Below are positions 15,114 through 23,542 of a DNA stretch of 56,162 nucleotides, in pieces. The stretch spans positions 1 to 56,162 of the forward strand of contig DAOUMV010000016.1 of the NCBI GenBank assembly GCA_034408935.1. The letters run 5' to 3'. The translations under genes were made by a program, and so were the position numbers. This stretch comes from DAOUMF01 sp034408935. Its GTDB lineage: Bacteria > Chloroflexota > Dehalococcoidia > SM23-28-2 > RBG-16-64-32. Within the stretch, counting starts at the first letter, position 1. Each line of letters begins with the position of its first letter. Below the pieces are notes generated by a model. The model had not been told where the DNA came from and searched no databases. It saw only the letters and a list, made by a program, of their open reading frames with translations.

Positions 15114-15869
15114 TCAGCGGAACAGGTCCCGCTCGGCGGGGCGGATCATGTCCCGTGCCGTGCCGGAGCCCCTGGGGTACTCGTACCCCCGGATGATCGC
15201 CACGGGCACCCCCGACAGCTTCCCCATCACCAGTTCCGCCGCCCCCGCCAGCTCATCGGCCACCGCCAGCGTGCTCACTCGCAGATCGTACCCGTGCGGG
15301 TCCACCTGCCCCACGTAGTCCACGAATGCGTCCATGCCCGCGATCCCCACCGCCACGTTGGTGTGGCCCTCGCGCCAGGGCCGCCCGAACGTGTCGCTGA
15401 TCACCACCGCCACCTCCAACCCCACCCGCTCCCGCAGGCCGTCCCTGATCCCCGCGGCCGAGCGGTCGGGGTCCTCCGGCAATAGGGACACCATTCCGCC
15501 ACCCACGTTGGAGGCGTCCACCCCGGCGTTGGCGCACACGAACCCATGCCGCGTCTCCGTGATCAGGACCGGCCCGGCCTGGCGCACGATGCGCCGGCTC
15601 TCCCTCAAGATCAGCTCCACCACTCGCGGGTCCTTCTCCGTCTCCTGCGCCAGTCTCACCGCCTCCGCGCTTGGCTGCACCTCCGTCAGGGCGACGACCC
15701 TCCCCTCGGCCTTGGAGACGATCTTCTGGGTCACCACCAGGACGTCGCCCGTGGTCAGGGGCGTCCCCTGCCTCTCCGTCGCCTCCAGGATCAGCGCTGG
15801 GATGTCGTCCCCGGGCCGGACGTCGGGCAGGCCGCCCAGGCCGATGACCCGCAGCTCCGGCACGCCCAT
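15114..15869 (-). CDS. cofE: Coenzyme F420-0:L-glutamate ligase CofE
   Basis: 251 residues. CofE adds gamma-linked glutamates to F420-0. The fold is recognisable from LTTGDVLVVTQKIVSKAEGR (about 38-57), RHGFVCANAGVDASNVGGG (about 107-125), VVISDTFGRPWREGHTNVAV (about 156-175) and GIAGMDAFVDYVGQVDPHGY. It is the stand-alone length, without the C-terminal nitroreductase domain found in actinobacterial FbiB. It lies 4 bp after npdG, forming a two-gene minus-strand operon beside divergent cofG-cofH. Neither cofC nor cofD is in the window. Confidence 0.93.
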   Translation of the reverse strand: MGVPELRVIGLGGLPDVRPGDDIPALILEATERQGTPLTTGDVLVVTQKIVSKAEGRVVALTEVQPSAEAVRLAQETEKDPRVVELILRESRRIVRQAGPVLITETRHGFVCANAGVDASNVGGGMVSLLPEDPDRSAAGIRDGLRERVGLEVAVVISDTFGRPWREGHTNVAVGIAGMDAFVDYVGQVDPHGYDLRVSTLAVADELAGAAELVMGKLSGVPVAIIRGYEYPRGSGTARDMIRPAERDLFR

Positions 15870-15873
15870 CCGC

Positions 15874-16524
15874 TCATGCGCCCACGATGCGGACGCCGGT
15901 GTGGGCCTTATGGATACGGTTGAGGTGGAGGAGCATCACCGTCCACTCCTCCAGGTAGCGGGCGTTGGATAACCCACCGGCGTCCAGCGCCCGCACGTAC
16001 TCAATGTGTTCCACGAGCGCCATCACCTTCTTCATAGCGCCCTTGTGATCGCCGCACACCAGCACGTCCCCCTGCATCGGCCGTTCTATGTTTTGGAGAC
16101 CAGCGCCGTCAAGGTGGTGAAAAGCGCTGACCACCTTGGCTTGGCGGACAAGGGCTCGCGCCTGCTGCGCGGCCGATCCCTCCTCCACAAGGATCGCCTT
16201 GGGCTGGCCGCGGTCGAACAGCATCGGCACCACCACATCCACCAGTATCTTGTCGCCGATCGCCTCGGCCAGGCTCTCCAGCGTGCTGTGGTGGCCATCC
16301 CAGGGCACCGTCAGGAACACGACCTCCGCCTGCTGCACCGCTTCGGCGTTGACCATCCCCTGCACCTTGGCCTCCGGCCACGCCTCCTTCACCTTGCGCC
16401 TCGCCTCCTCCGCCCGCTCCTGCGAACGCGAGCCGATAAACACCCGGTCGCCGGCCTTGGCGAACCGCATCGCCAGCCCCAGCCCCTCCGGGCCGGTCCC
16501 GCCGATGATACCTATCTTGGTCAT
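15874..16524 (-). CDS. npdG: NADPH-dependent F420 reductase
   Basis: 216 residues from MTKIGIIGGTGPEGLGLAMR. The open frame extends to 16578, but GGAGG with an 8-nt spacer marks this ATG. The Rossmann motif IGGTGPEGLGLA plus the NADP-type FIGSRSQERA is followed by VFLTVPWDGH and KVVSAFHHLDGAGLQNIERP, which match the F420:NADP oxidoreductase family. It moves hydride between F420 and NADP and so supplies reduced F420. Operon partner of cofE. Confidence 0.92.
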   Translation of the reverse strand: MTKIGIIGGTGPEGLGLAMRFAKAGDRVFIGSRSQERAEEARRKVKEAWPEAKVQGMVNAEAVQQAEVVFLTVPWDGHHSTLESLAEAIGDKILVDVVVPMLFDRGQPKAILVEEGSAAQQARALVRQAKVVSAFHHLDGAGLQNIERPMQGDVLVCGDHKGAMKKVMALVEHIEYVRALDAGGLSNARYLEEWTVMLLHLNRIHKAHTGVRIVGA

Positions 16525-16970
16525 CCTCTGATCCTCCGATTGTGCCAGCCAGGATAGTACGTGAGCAGCCCCGACCATGGCGGTTCGGCGGCCTGCCTAG
16601 CCGGGCACCAGTGGGGCACGGTGCCGCTAAGTATAGTCGCGCCCGTTTGCCCCCGCAACTGGAGAGCCGCGATCCGCACCCCGCCGCCCACCACACCCCT
16701 TGCCTCAGCCCCCGCTAAGGCGATACAATCGTGCGCGACTCTGCCGGGAAGGCGGCGTGGGGTGTGCCTCCCGGCTCCGGGCTCAACGTGGCCATCCGCC
16801 TGCGGCGGACTTCACCCCCGCAGCGAAAAGCCGTACCGCCCAGCAAGGCGGCGAGCGCGAAAGTTGCAGGCATGGCCAACGTCCACGCCCCGGTAAAGCG
16901 CGTCCGACTTCCCATCTGTGCTGTCTCAGCCCTCGTGTCCCCGCCTGCCCCCGACCACGGGGAGACCTAG
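16525..16970. promoter_or_regulatory. Divergent npdG/cofG intergenic region with long cofG leader
   Basis: 446 bp without a convincing gene. On the plus strand TTGCCT (16700-16705), an 18-bp spacer and TACAAT (16724-16729) form a good promoter for cofG-cofH. The predicted transcript start near 16736 gives a leader of about 235 nt before the GTG at 16971. The leader is GC-rich with several complementary runs, but no known riboswitch class was recognised. A short open frame ending at 16970 looks incidental. Confidence 0.5.
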
Positions 16971-18176
16971 GTGCCACTCATCCAGAGCGGGCTTGGGCCC
17001 TCGGTAGAGGACTTGCTGGCCAAAGCCGCAGCGCGAGAGGAGGTCTCCCGCCAGGACGCTTATCAGCTCATGCAGGCCAAGGCCAGCGAACTCCCCGCCT
17101 TGATGCTGGCCGCCAGCCTGATGCGTGACGGCGGCAAGGGCAACCTCGTCACCTACTCCCGCAAGGCGTTCATCCCCCTCTCGAACCTCTGCCGCGACAC
17201 CTGCGGCTATTGCACCTTCGTCAGACAGCCGGACGATCCTCAAGCCCACACCATGACGCCGGAAGAAGTCCTAGCCGTAGCGAATGCGGCCCGCGGCGCC
17301 GGCTGCAAGGAAGCCCTGTTCAGCCTGGGCGACAGGCCGGAGGAAAAGTACACCGAACATCGCCGCTGGCTGGAGCGGCGAGGGTACTCCACAACCCTGG
17401 AGTACCTGCGTGACATATGCGAGCTCGTACACAAGGAGACCGGCCTCCTGCCTCACGCAAATCCGGGCGTCATGACCCGGAACGACATCGCCGCCCTGCG
17501 CGAGGTGAACGCCAGCATGGGCATCATGCTGGAGAACGTCAGCCCTCGCCTTCTCCGGCCTGGGCAGGCCCACCATCGCTGCCCGGACAAGGTCCCCAAC
17601 CGCAGGCTCGCCACGCTGGAATACGCTGGTCAGATGAGGGTGGCGTTCACCACCGGCATCCTCATCGGCATCGGCGAGACGTTGGAGGAGAGGGTCGACT
17701 CCCTGTTCGCCATCAAGGAGGTCCACCAGCGCTACGGGCACATCCAAGAGGTGATCATTCAGAACTTCCGCGCCAAGCCGGACATCCCCATGCGAGATCA
17801 CCCCGAACCGACACTGCTGGACATGCTCCGCACCATCGCCGTCGCCCGCCTGATCCTGGGCGGAAGCATGAACATCCAGGCTCCCCCCAACTTGACCCCG
17901 GATGCTTACCAGATGTACCTGTTCGCCGGGATCAACGATTGGGGCGGAATCTCACCGCTGACCAAGGACTACATCAACCCCGAGCGACCATGGCCCAAGA
18001 TTCTGGAGCTGCGCGCCGCTACGGAGGAAGCCGGCTTCCGGCTGCGTGAACGGCTGTCGATATACCCGGAATACGTCGTAGGCGGAGACGGGTTCATCCC
18101 CCCATCTCTGGCCGAACGCGTCGTCGCCCTGGCCGACGGCCAGGGGCTAGTCAAGGAAGGGGAGGAGCAGTGGTAG
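16971..18176 (+). CDS. cofG: FO synthase subunit CofG (7,8-didemethyl-8-hydroxy-5-deazariboflavin synthase)
   Basis: 401 residues, GTG start with GGGGAG 6 nt upstream. The radical SAM cluster motif CRDTCGYCTF is at about residues 71-80. Downstream are GCKEALFSLGDRPEEKY, MGIMLENVSPRLL and QEVIIQNFRAKPDIPM, all characteristic of CofG. With CofH it builds the deazaflavin chromophore FO from 5-amino-6-ribitylamino-uracil and tyrosine. Here the two halves are separate genes, as in archaea and cyanobacteria, rather than fused as actinobacterial FbiC. The end overlaps cofH by 7 bp. Confidence 0.95.
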   Translation: MPLIQSGLGPSVEDLLAKAAAREEVSRQDAYQLMQAKASELPALMLAASLMRDGGKGNLVTYSRKAFIPLSNLCRDTCGYCTFVRQPDDPQAHTMTPEEVLAVANAARGAGCKEALFSLGDRPEEKYTEHRRWLERRGYSTTLEYLRDICELVHKETGLLPHANPGVMTRNDIAALREVNASMGIMLENVSPRLLRPGQAHHRCPDKVPNRRLATLEYAGQMRVAFTTGILIGIGETLEERVDSLFAIKEVHQRYGHIQEVIIQNFRAKPDIPMRDHPEPTLLDMLRTIAVARLILGGSMNIQAPPNLTPDAYQMYLFAGINDWGGISPLTKDYINPERPWPKILELRAATEEAGFRLRERLSIYPEYVVGGDGFIPPSLAERVVALADGQGLVKEGEEQW

Positions 18177-19504
18177 ACGTGGTGAGTGACAACTTCAACG
18201 CCCTCAGGGAAGCCAGCGATCGCCTCCTTGGTTCCATCGATAGGGAGCTGGCGCGGATCCTCGACAAGGCCCTGCAAGGCGACGACATCAGCGTTGACGA
18301 AGCGACGACGCTATTCGAGGCCAGCGGCTCCGAGATCAACGCGATCGTCCTCGCCGCCGACGAACTGCGGCGCCGTAGCGTCGGGGACGTAGTGACCTAC
18401 GTCATCAACCGAAACATCAACTTCACCAATGTCTGCATCAAGCACTGCGGCTTCTGCGCCTTCTCCCGCGACCACCGCCAGGAGGAAGCCTACTTCCTCC
18501 CCGTCGAGGAGGTCGTCCGCCGTGCCCGCGAGGCCTGGGACCTGGGCGCCACCGAGGTCTGCATCCAGGCCGGCCTCCCCCCCAAGATGGACGGCCACTA
18601 CTACGTCGATCTCACCCGCGCAATCAAGAAGGAACTCCCGGACATCCACGTCCACGCCTTCTCCCCGGAGGAGGTCCTCTACGGCTCCATTCGCGCCCGC
18701 TGTTCCATCGAGGACTACCTCCGTGCCCTCAAGCAGGCCGGCGTCGACTCCCTCCCGGGAACCGCCGCCGAGATCCTCGACGACGAGCTCCGCCATCGCA
18801 TCTCGCCCGGGCGCATCACCACCGCCCAGTGGATCGAGGTCATCACCACAGCCCACGGCCTCGGCATCCCCACCACCTCCACCATCATGTACGGCCACGT
18901 CGAGACCTCCCGCCACAAAGCCGCGCACGTAGTCCTCCTTCGCGACATCCAGCGCCAGACCAGCGGCCCCGGCCGGGCAGGCTTCACCGAGTTCGTCCCC
19001 CTCTCCTTCATCTCCGAGGAGGCCCCCATGTACAAGAAGGGCCTCGTCCCAGACGTCCGGCCCGGCGCCACCGGCCCCGAAGTGGTCAAGATGTACGCCG
19101 TCTCCCGTATCGTCCTCAACAACTGGATCAAGAACATCCAGGCCTCCTGGGTTAAGGAGGGCCCCAAGCTCGCGCAGGTCTGCCTCAACGCCGGCTGCAA
19201 CGACTTCATGGGCACCCTCATCAACGAGTCCATCTCCACCACCGCCGGCGCCGCCTACGGCCAGCGCCTGAAGCCCCGCGAGATGCGCCACCTCATCCGC
19301 GACATCGGCCGTATCCCCGCTGAGAGGACTACCACCTACGAGATTCGTCGGCAGTTCAGCCCGGATGAGGACGACCACTTCGACCCCCTCGACCTCGTGG
19401 ACGAGGATGGCGAGCAGGGATTCGGGTCCTACGCCCAACTGGCGCGCTCCGCTGACTTCCGATTCGAGGACCAGGGCACCCTCCCCCTCGTCGCGCGAGA
19501 GTAG
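18170..19504 (+). CDS. cofH: FO synthase subunit CofH
   Basis: 444 residues, GTG start overlapping the cofG stop, with GGGGAGGAG just upstream. The radical SAM motif CIKHCGFCAF is at about 88-97. Other markers are TEVCIQAGLPPKMDGHYYVD, VHAFSPEEVLYGS, GVDSLPGTAAEILDDELRH and CLNAGCNDFMGTLINESIS. It catalyses formation of the tyrosine-derived radical coupled into FO. It is longer than many CofH proteins because of a C-terminal tail (RRQFSPDEDDHFDPLDLVDE). Confidence 0.95.
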   Translation: MVDVVSDNFNALREASDRLLGSIDRELARILDKALQGDDISVDEATTLFEASGSEINAIVLAADELRRRSVGDVVTYVINRNINFTNVCIKHCGFCAFSRDHRQEEAYFLPVEEVVRRAREAWDLGATEVCIQAGLPPKMDGHYYVDLTRAIKKELPDIHVHAFSPEEVLYGSIRARCSIEDYLRALKQAGVDSLPGTAAEILDDELRHRISPGRITTAQWIEVITTAHGLGIPTTSTIMYGHVETSRHKAAHVVLLRDIQRQTSGPGRAGFTEFVPLSFISEEAPMYKKGLVPDVRPGATGPEVVKMYAVSRIVLNNWIKNIQASWVKEGPKLAQVCLNAGCNDFMGTLINESISTTAGAAYGQRLKPREMRHLIRDIGRIPAERTTTYEIRRQFSPDEDDHFDPLDLVDEDGEQGFGSYAQLARSADFRFEDQGTLPLVARE

Positions 19505-19631
19505 CCCCCGCCCAGGCCGAACGAATCGCCACGCCAGCCCGAAGGACGGGGCCGCCCCTGCCACTCCTCACCCTATAGCTGGCGGACGTTCGCCGGGAGG
19601 CAGTATGCGGCGCCATGTTGGCTCTTCGCTT

Positions 19632-20147
19632 CTACGGCTGGCGAGCTCCCACGGCAACGACAATCTCAGTCGTTCCCTCCCGGTGCCGAGCCTTCAAGGC
19701 AGACAGCCAAGCGGCGATATCCCCGTCGTCCTTGCTCCAGACCACTACCTCGCCTTTCCGCCGCAACTCCTCCACGCTGAACGTCCATTCCTCTTCCCAG
19801 CCTTCGAACTCCCTGCTGTAGAAGTCGAGGACATTCTCAGGGGAGTCACGGGTCTCGTAGGTGGTGTACTGGACATTGCCATAGTCCTCGGGCTCGAGGC
19901 CCTCATCGCCGACGTGGGGAACGGGGAAGTCTCCTGCCCCGGTGAACGTACCGCTGTAGATCTCCTCGGCTCCGGGGTACCCAGGAATAGACGGCAGCTC
20001 GCCCACCTCGTCGGGCGGTGTCCCCTCGGGAGTCTCTTCCACGGCAGCCGGCCCCTCCTCATCATTCCCACAGGCGACCGCCAGGACAAGGAAGGCAGCA
20101 GCGATGAGAGCCGTCAGGGTGAGAACAGACTTCAGCGGAGACTTCAT
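19632..20147 (-). CDS. Predicted lipoprotein of unknown function
   Basis: 171 residues from MKSPLKSVLTLTALIAAAFL; GGGAGG lies 7 nt before this ATG, so the longer open frame to 20258 is rejected. A lipoprotein signal ends at LAVAC with Cys about residue 26, followed by an acidic Glu/Pro/Thr linker. The mature domain (about 50-165) has IPGYPGAEEIYSGTFTG and ENVLDFYSREFEGWEEEW, resembling small lipoproteins that track a residue-pair distance; no family name is certain. It would sit on the outer face of the membrane. Downstream of cofH but on the opposite strand. Confidence 0.75.
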   Translation of the reverse strand: MKSPLKSVLTLTALIAAAFLVLAVACGNDEEGPAAVEETPEGTPPDEVGELPSIPGYPGAEEIYSGTFTGAGDFPVPHVGDEGLEPEDYGNVQYTTYETRDSPENVLDFYSREFEGWEEEWTFSVEELRRKGEVVVWSKDDGDIAAWLSALKARHREGTTEIVVAVGARQP

Positions 20148-20729
20148 GGTGCACCTCCCACAGATTGAGCCTTCACGGCCCCATACTACTCGTGCACGGG
20201 ACGGTCGCCTCCCGTCGCTGCCAGACGGCAAGCCTCGGGACCTTTGCCGTGACGCCAACGACCGTAGTCATGATTCGACCCCCCGTCGCAGACGCTTCAC
20301 CGTTGCCAGACTAGAGCCTGTGCCGCCAGGATGCAGTGACGGGCATCACTGTTCGGCCATGAAACCGGCTGCCGTGCTACCGCTGCAGCAAGCGAGAAGG
20401 GAGACTGAAGGCTCACCCCGAACGAATTTCTTGGGGGAGACGGAGAGGTCTCCAACTCACCTCTAACGTCCGCCTGGCGTCAGCATGGCGCGCGTTCCTG
20501 GTAGCGAAAGCGACTACCACCCGCAACCGGAGCTGGTCCAATCGTTGCTCCGTGCGCTAGAGGTGGACCTAGCCGTCGCGCGAAGCCCTACGGCCGCCCT
20601 GGTGGCCATCCTTCAGACCCCTAAGGGCCGGGTCGAGCTGCGCTGATTGCCATCCCGTGAGCCGCCGCACCGTGGGGGCTCAGCTATAATAGATTTGCTT
20701 CCCTTCAGCCCATCGTCTCGCTCGATATC
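20148..20729. promoter_or_regulatory. Divergent intergenic gap with CRP/FNR-like palindrome and a TATAAT box
   Basis: 582 bp between the lipoprotein and the metallopeptidase. It contains CAGTGA-CGGGCA-TCACTG at 20334-20351, a perfect palindrome with the AGTGA-N6-TCACT shape of CRP-family sites. TATAAT at 20685-20690, 39 bp before the metallopeptidase ATG, is a good -10, but no matching -35 was found. The hairpin GGAGAC-GGAGAG-GTCTCC lies near 20439-20456. A possible 53-codon frame is listed separately. Confidence 0.45.
20485..20646 (+). CDS. Possible small protein (53 residues), weak call
   Basis: An ATG frame encodes a 53-residue protein beginning MARVPGSESDYHPQPELVQS with a helix-like LLRALEVDLAVA segment. 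There is no ribosome binding site and no -10 box at a leaderless distance, and nothing recognisable in the product. It lies alone in a 582-bp gap. It could equally be chance. Confidence 0.2.
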   Translation: MARVPGSESDYHPQPELVQSLLRALEVDLAVARSPTAALVAILQTPKGRVELR

Positions 20730-21926
20730 ATGCACCGCGCGCTCCTCGCCGCCTACCTGGGCATCCTCGCCGTCATCGCCGCCACCGCGGTCGCCGGCGG
20801 TGTTCTCCTCTTCCGCGACCTCTCCTCCGGTGACCCGATAGACGCGGTCGCCAACCGCAACGCCTACGATGTCCTGGGCTGGGAGTTGCGCTACTTCCCC
20901 CAAAAGTGGCTATACAAGCTGGCCACCGCGTTCGACGGAGGCCGCAGCCAGGCCGAGGAGGACGCCCTCCTGCGCCGCTACTTCGAGCTGGCCGACCACA
21001 TCGGGGCCCTGGAGCGCGAGGGCACTGATCCCCCCGCGCTCGCGGAGGCCCGCCGGGAGCGCGACGGCATCGAGAACGACGTGGAGGAGATACTGGAGGG
21101 CCGCATAAGCGACCTTCTGCACGACCATGGATTCGTCATGAACCCGCCCCTGTTCTCCGACATCGATTTCTTCTTCCCGCCTCTGGACTTCGAGCTGGAC
21201 CGCCCTCCCAAGGTGCTGGCTGTCTCCCCCCGCGACCGCATCGAGCTGGACCGCTCCTACCTGCTCGCCCCCGGCCTAGAGCCGGAGGCCGTCGTCGCCG
21301 TGGAGAGCGAAGCGGAGGAGACGGGCGTCTCCGCCCGCGTCGTCAACACGGGCGGGGTCGCCACCTACCCCAGCGTCATCCCCGAGCTCGCCCCCTACCA
21401 CGAGGTGGTCGAGACGGCCATCCACGAATGGCTCCACCAGTACCTGTTCTTCTACCCGCTGGGCCGCAGCTACTTCCGCGGCGGCGAGGCGCGCACCCTC
21501 AACGAGACCCTCGCCAGCATGGCCGGCAGCGAGCTGGCCGACCTGTTCATCGAGCGCTACGGCTCCCCCTCCCAGCAATCACCCTCGCCCGCCGGGACGC
21601 CCAGCGATTTCGATTTCCGGGCCGAGATGCGCGCCCTCCGCCTCCGCGTCGAGGAGCTCCTGGCCCAGGGACAGATAGATCAGGCGGAGCGGCTCATGGA
21701 GGAGAAGCGGGACGACTTCGAACAGCAGAGGGTCTACATCCGCCGCATCAACCAGGCTTACTTCGCCTTCTTCGGCTCCTACGCCGACACCCCCAGCTCC
21801 ATCGACCCCATCGGCCCCAAGCTCCAGCGCCTGCGCGACCACGCCGGCTCCGTCACCGACTTCGTGCGGCTGGCCCGCGGCCTCACTAGCGAGGCCGACC
21901 TCGACCGCCTGCTGGCGGAGGCCTAG
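20730..21926 (+). CDS. Membrane-anchored predicted zinc metallopeptidase
   Basis: 398 residues. An N-terminal membrane segment (RALLAAYLGILAVIAATAVA) is followed by a region with helical charged stretches. HEWLH at 232-236 is an HExxH zinc motif in the strand-helix context VVETAIHEWLHQYLFFYP, and NETLAS (Glu 259) follows 23 residues after the second His, the position of the third ligand in gluzincins. A Glu/Arg-rich helical region near 300-340 may be a coiled coil. The catalytic domain would face outside the cell. No specific family is recognised. No ribosome binding site is visible before the ATG; the TATAAT at 20685-20690 is the likely -10. Confidence 0.72.
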   Translation: MHRALLAAYLGILAVIAATAVAGGVLLFRDLSSGDPIDAVANRNAYDVLGWELRYFPQKWLYKLATAFDGGRSQAEEDALLRRYFELADHIGALEREGTDPPALAEARRERDGIENDVEEILEGRISDLLHDHGFVMNPPLFSDIDFFFPPLDFELDRPPKVLAVSPRDRIELDRSYLLAPGLEPEAVVAVESEAEETGVSARVVNTGGVATYPSVIPELAPYHEVVETAIHEWLHQYLFFYPLGRSYFRGGEARTLNETLASMAGSELADLFIERYGSPSQQSPSPAGTPSDFDFRAEMRALRLRVEELLAQGQIDQAERLMEEKRDDFEQQRVYIRRINQAYFAFFGSYADTPSSIDPIGPKLQRLRDHAGSVTDFVRLARGLTSEADLDRLLAEA

Positions 21927-21927
21927 C

Positions 21928-23430
21928 CTAGTCCGGCCGCGCCGCCTCCGGCCGCGCCCGCTTGCGCCACCGGTAGGCCAGATACACCAGCAATCCCAGT
22001 CCCAGCCAGGAGAAGCCTATAATCCGCCCCGACGCCTCCGTCACCACCACCACAAGCCAAGCAAACAGCGTCGCCATCCCACCAACGACCGCTGTAACAG
22101 GTATCTCCCGGCCCCGCACGCGCAGGTTCACGGGAATTCGAAACGGCCGCGCCATCCCCGGCTCCCGCACCCGCAACCCGATGATTGATGCGTGAGCAAA
22201 GGTGAACGAAAGCATCGCCCCGAAGACGTAGGCAGCCGCCAGAATCTCCACCTCTCCGGGGATGATTAGCAGCGCTGAGAGAGCTCCAAAGACGATGATC
22301 GCCATCGCCGGCGTCCGCCGCGTCGGGTGCAGGCGAGTCAGCGCTGGCGGCAGATCGCGGTGCTGCCCCATGGAGTAGGCCAAGCGCGACATCCCCAACA
22401 TACCAGCGTTCGTCGCGATGAACAGGATCGTCGCCGCCAGGATACCCACCCACACTTCCAGTATCGCCGAGAACCCCACCCCCAGGTTCTCCACAATCCC
22501 TAGCACCGGGTCGTTGATGAACTTCTCGCTGAGGTCCGTCGTGAAGCCTCCGTCCGCCTTCTCAACCACAGGCATGGCGCTCAACGCCACCACCGGGATC
22601 AGCGTGTACATCACTAGCACTGTGGCGAATACTGAAAGCACCGACCGCGGGATGTTCTTGGCTGGGTTCCTCGTTTCCTCCGCCAGGTTGGACACCGTCT
22701 CGATGCCGGTGAAAGCGATCATGGAGATGGCGATCCCCAGTATGAAGCGGTCCCACGTGGGGGCCGTGCCCAGGCTGATGTCCTCCATCACGCCCTGTGG
22801 GTGTATCACGTTATCGATGAGCAGGCCAACGCTGAGTACCAGAATCAGACCCAGCACGACCAGCAGCGCTTGGGTCAGCAGGTCCACCAGCGCCAGCAGG
22901 ATGTTCACCCGGGACGACTCCTGCACGCCGATGACGTTGACCACGGTGAGAAGAAGAACCACACCTATGCCAAAGATGCTGTTCCAGGGCCATTCACCCA
23001 GGGGCTCCCAGAACACCGATAAGTAGTTGGCCACGGCGAAGGCGGAGATCGCCACCGTCACCATATAGTTCAGGAGTTGCGCCCAGCCCACACCAAACGA
23101 CACCAAGGGGCTGAAGGCCCGCCTGGCGAAGGCCATAGAGCCCCCGGCCTGGGGCATCGCCGCCGTCCCCTCAGCGTAGGTCAGCGCCGTCGCCCCGAAG
23201 AACAGCCCAGAGACGAGAAAAACAAGCGGCGTCAACCCCAGCGCGTAGAGCGCGGTGACCCCCAAAGCATAGTAGATCGATGAGCCGACATTGCCGTAAG
23301 CGGCGCTGAACAGCCCCGGCACCCCCAACACCCGGTGCAACGCCAGGCGGCGCGGCCGCGGCCGACGCAGGAAGACATCGCCCGGCCGGCGGCCGCGGCG
23401 GATCTCGGATACGTTCGGCCCCTCTGTCAA
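21928..23430 (-). CDS. APC-superfamily amino-acid permease
   Basis: 500 residues, about 12-13 membrane segments. The first shows the APC start VGSSIYYALGVTALYALGLT with the helix-breaking Gly-Ser region, followed by TYAEGTAAMPQAGGS. Other markers are AFTGIETVSNLAEETRNPAK (about 250-269) and ATNAGMLGMSRLAYSMGQHR (about 343-362). Substrate cannot be assigned. It is a close tandem paralogue of the gene at 23543-25042, the two sharing nearly the same N-terminal RRPRPRRLALHRVLG. The start is TTG without a clear ribosome binding site, so the exact start is uncertain. Confidence 0.88.
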   Translation of the reverse strand: MTEGPNVSEIRRGRRPGDVFLRRPRPRRLALHRVLGVPGLFSAAYGNVGSSIYYALGVTALYALGLTPLVFLVSGLFFGATALTYAEGTAAMPQAGGSMAFARRAFSPLVSFGVGWAQLLNYMVTVAISAFAVANYLSVFWEPLGEWPWNSIFGIGVVLLLTVVNVIGVQESSRVNILLALVDLLTQALLVVLGLILVLSVGLLIDNVIHPQGVMEDISLGTAPTWDRFILGIAISMIAFTGIETVSNLAEETRNPAKNIPRSVLSVFATVLVMYTLIPVVALSAMPVVEKADGGFTTDLSEKFINDPVLGIVENLGVGFSAILEVWVGILAATILFIATNAGMLGMSRLAYSMGQHRDLPPALTRLHPTRRTPAMAIIVFGALSALLIIPGEVEILAAAYVFGAMLSFTFAHASIIGLRVREPGMARPFRIPVNLRVRGREIPVTAVVGGMATLFAWLVVVVTEASGRIIGFSWLGLGLLVYLAYRWRKRARPEAARPD

Positions 23431-23542
23431 GTCGACCGTCTAGGGGATTGAGCTGCCTCCAGATGTCACCGCACTACACTAGCACGCCAAGGTGCAGAGA
23501 GGCCATTTTGCGCTAGGTCTCAGCTCAGTCTTCTTGCTAGTG

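Noticed and set aside
16700..16970. Possible FMN or cobalamin riboswitch before cofG
   Set aside because: No conserved boxes of either class could be matched; kept only as an unassigned leader.
16731..16970. 79-codon plus-strand frame ending right before the cofG GTG
   Set aside because: No ribosome binding site and a biased, unrecognisable product; it lies in the cofG leader.
20104..20466. 120-codon plus-strand frame over the lipoprotein start
   Set aside because: It overlaps the lipoprotein signal peptide antisense and has no ribosome binding site or motif.
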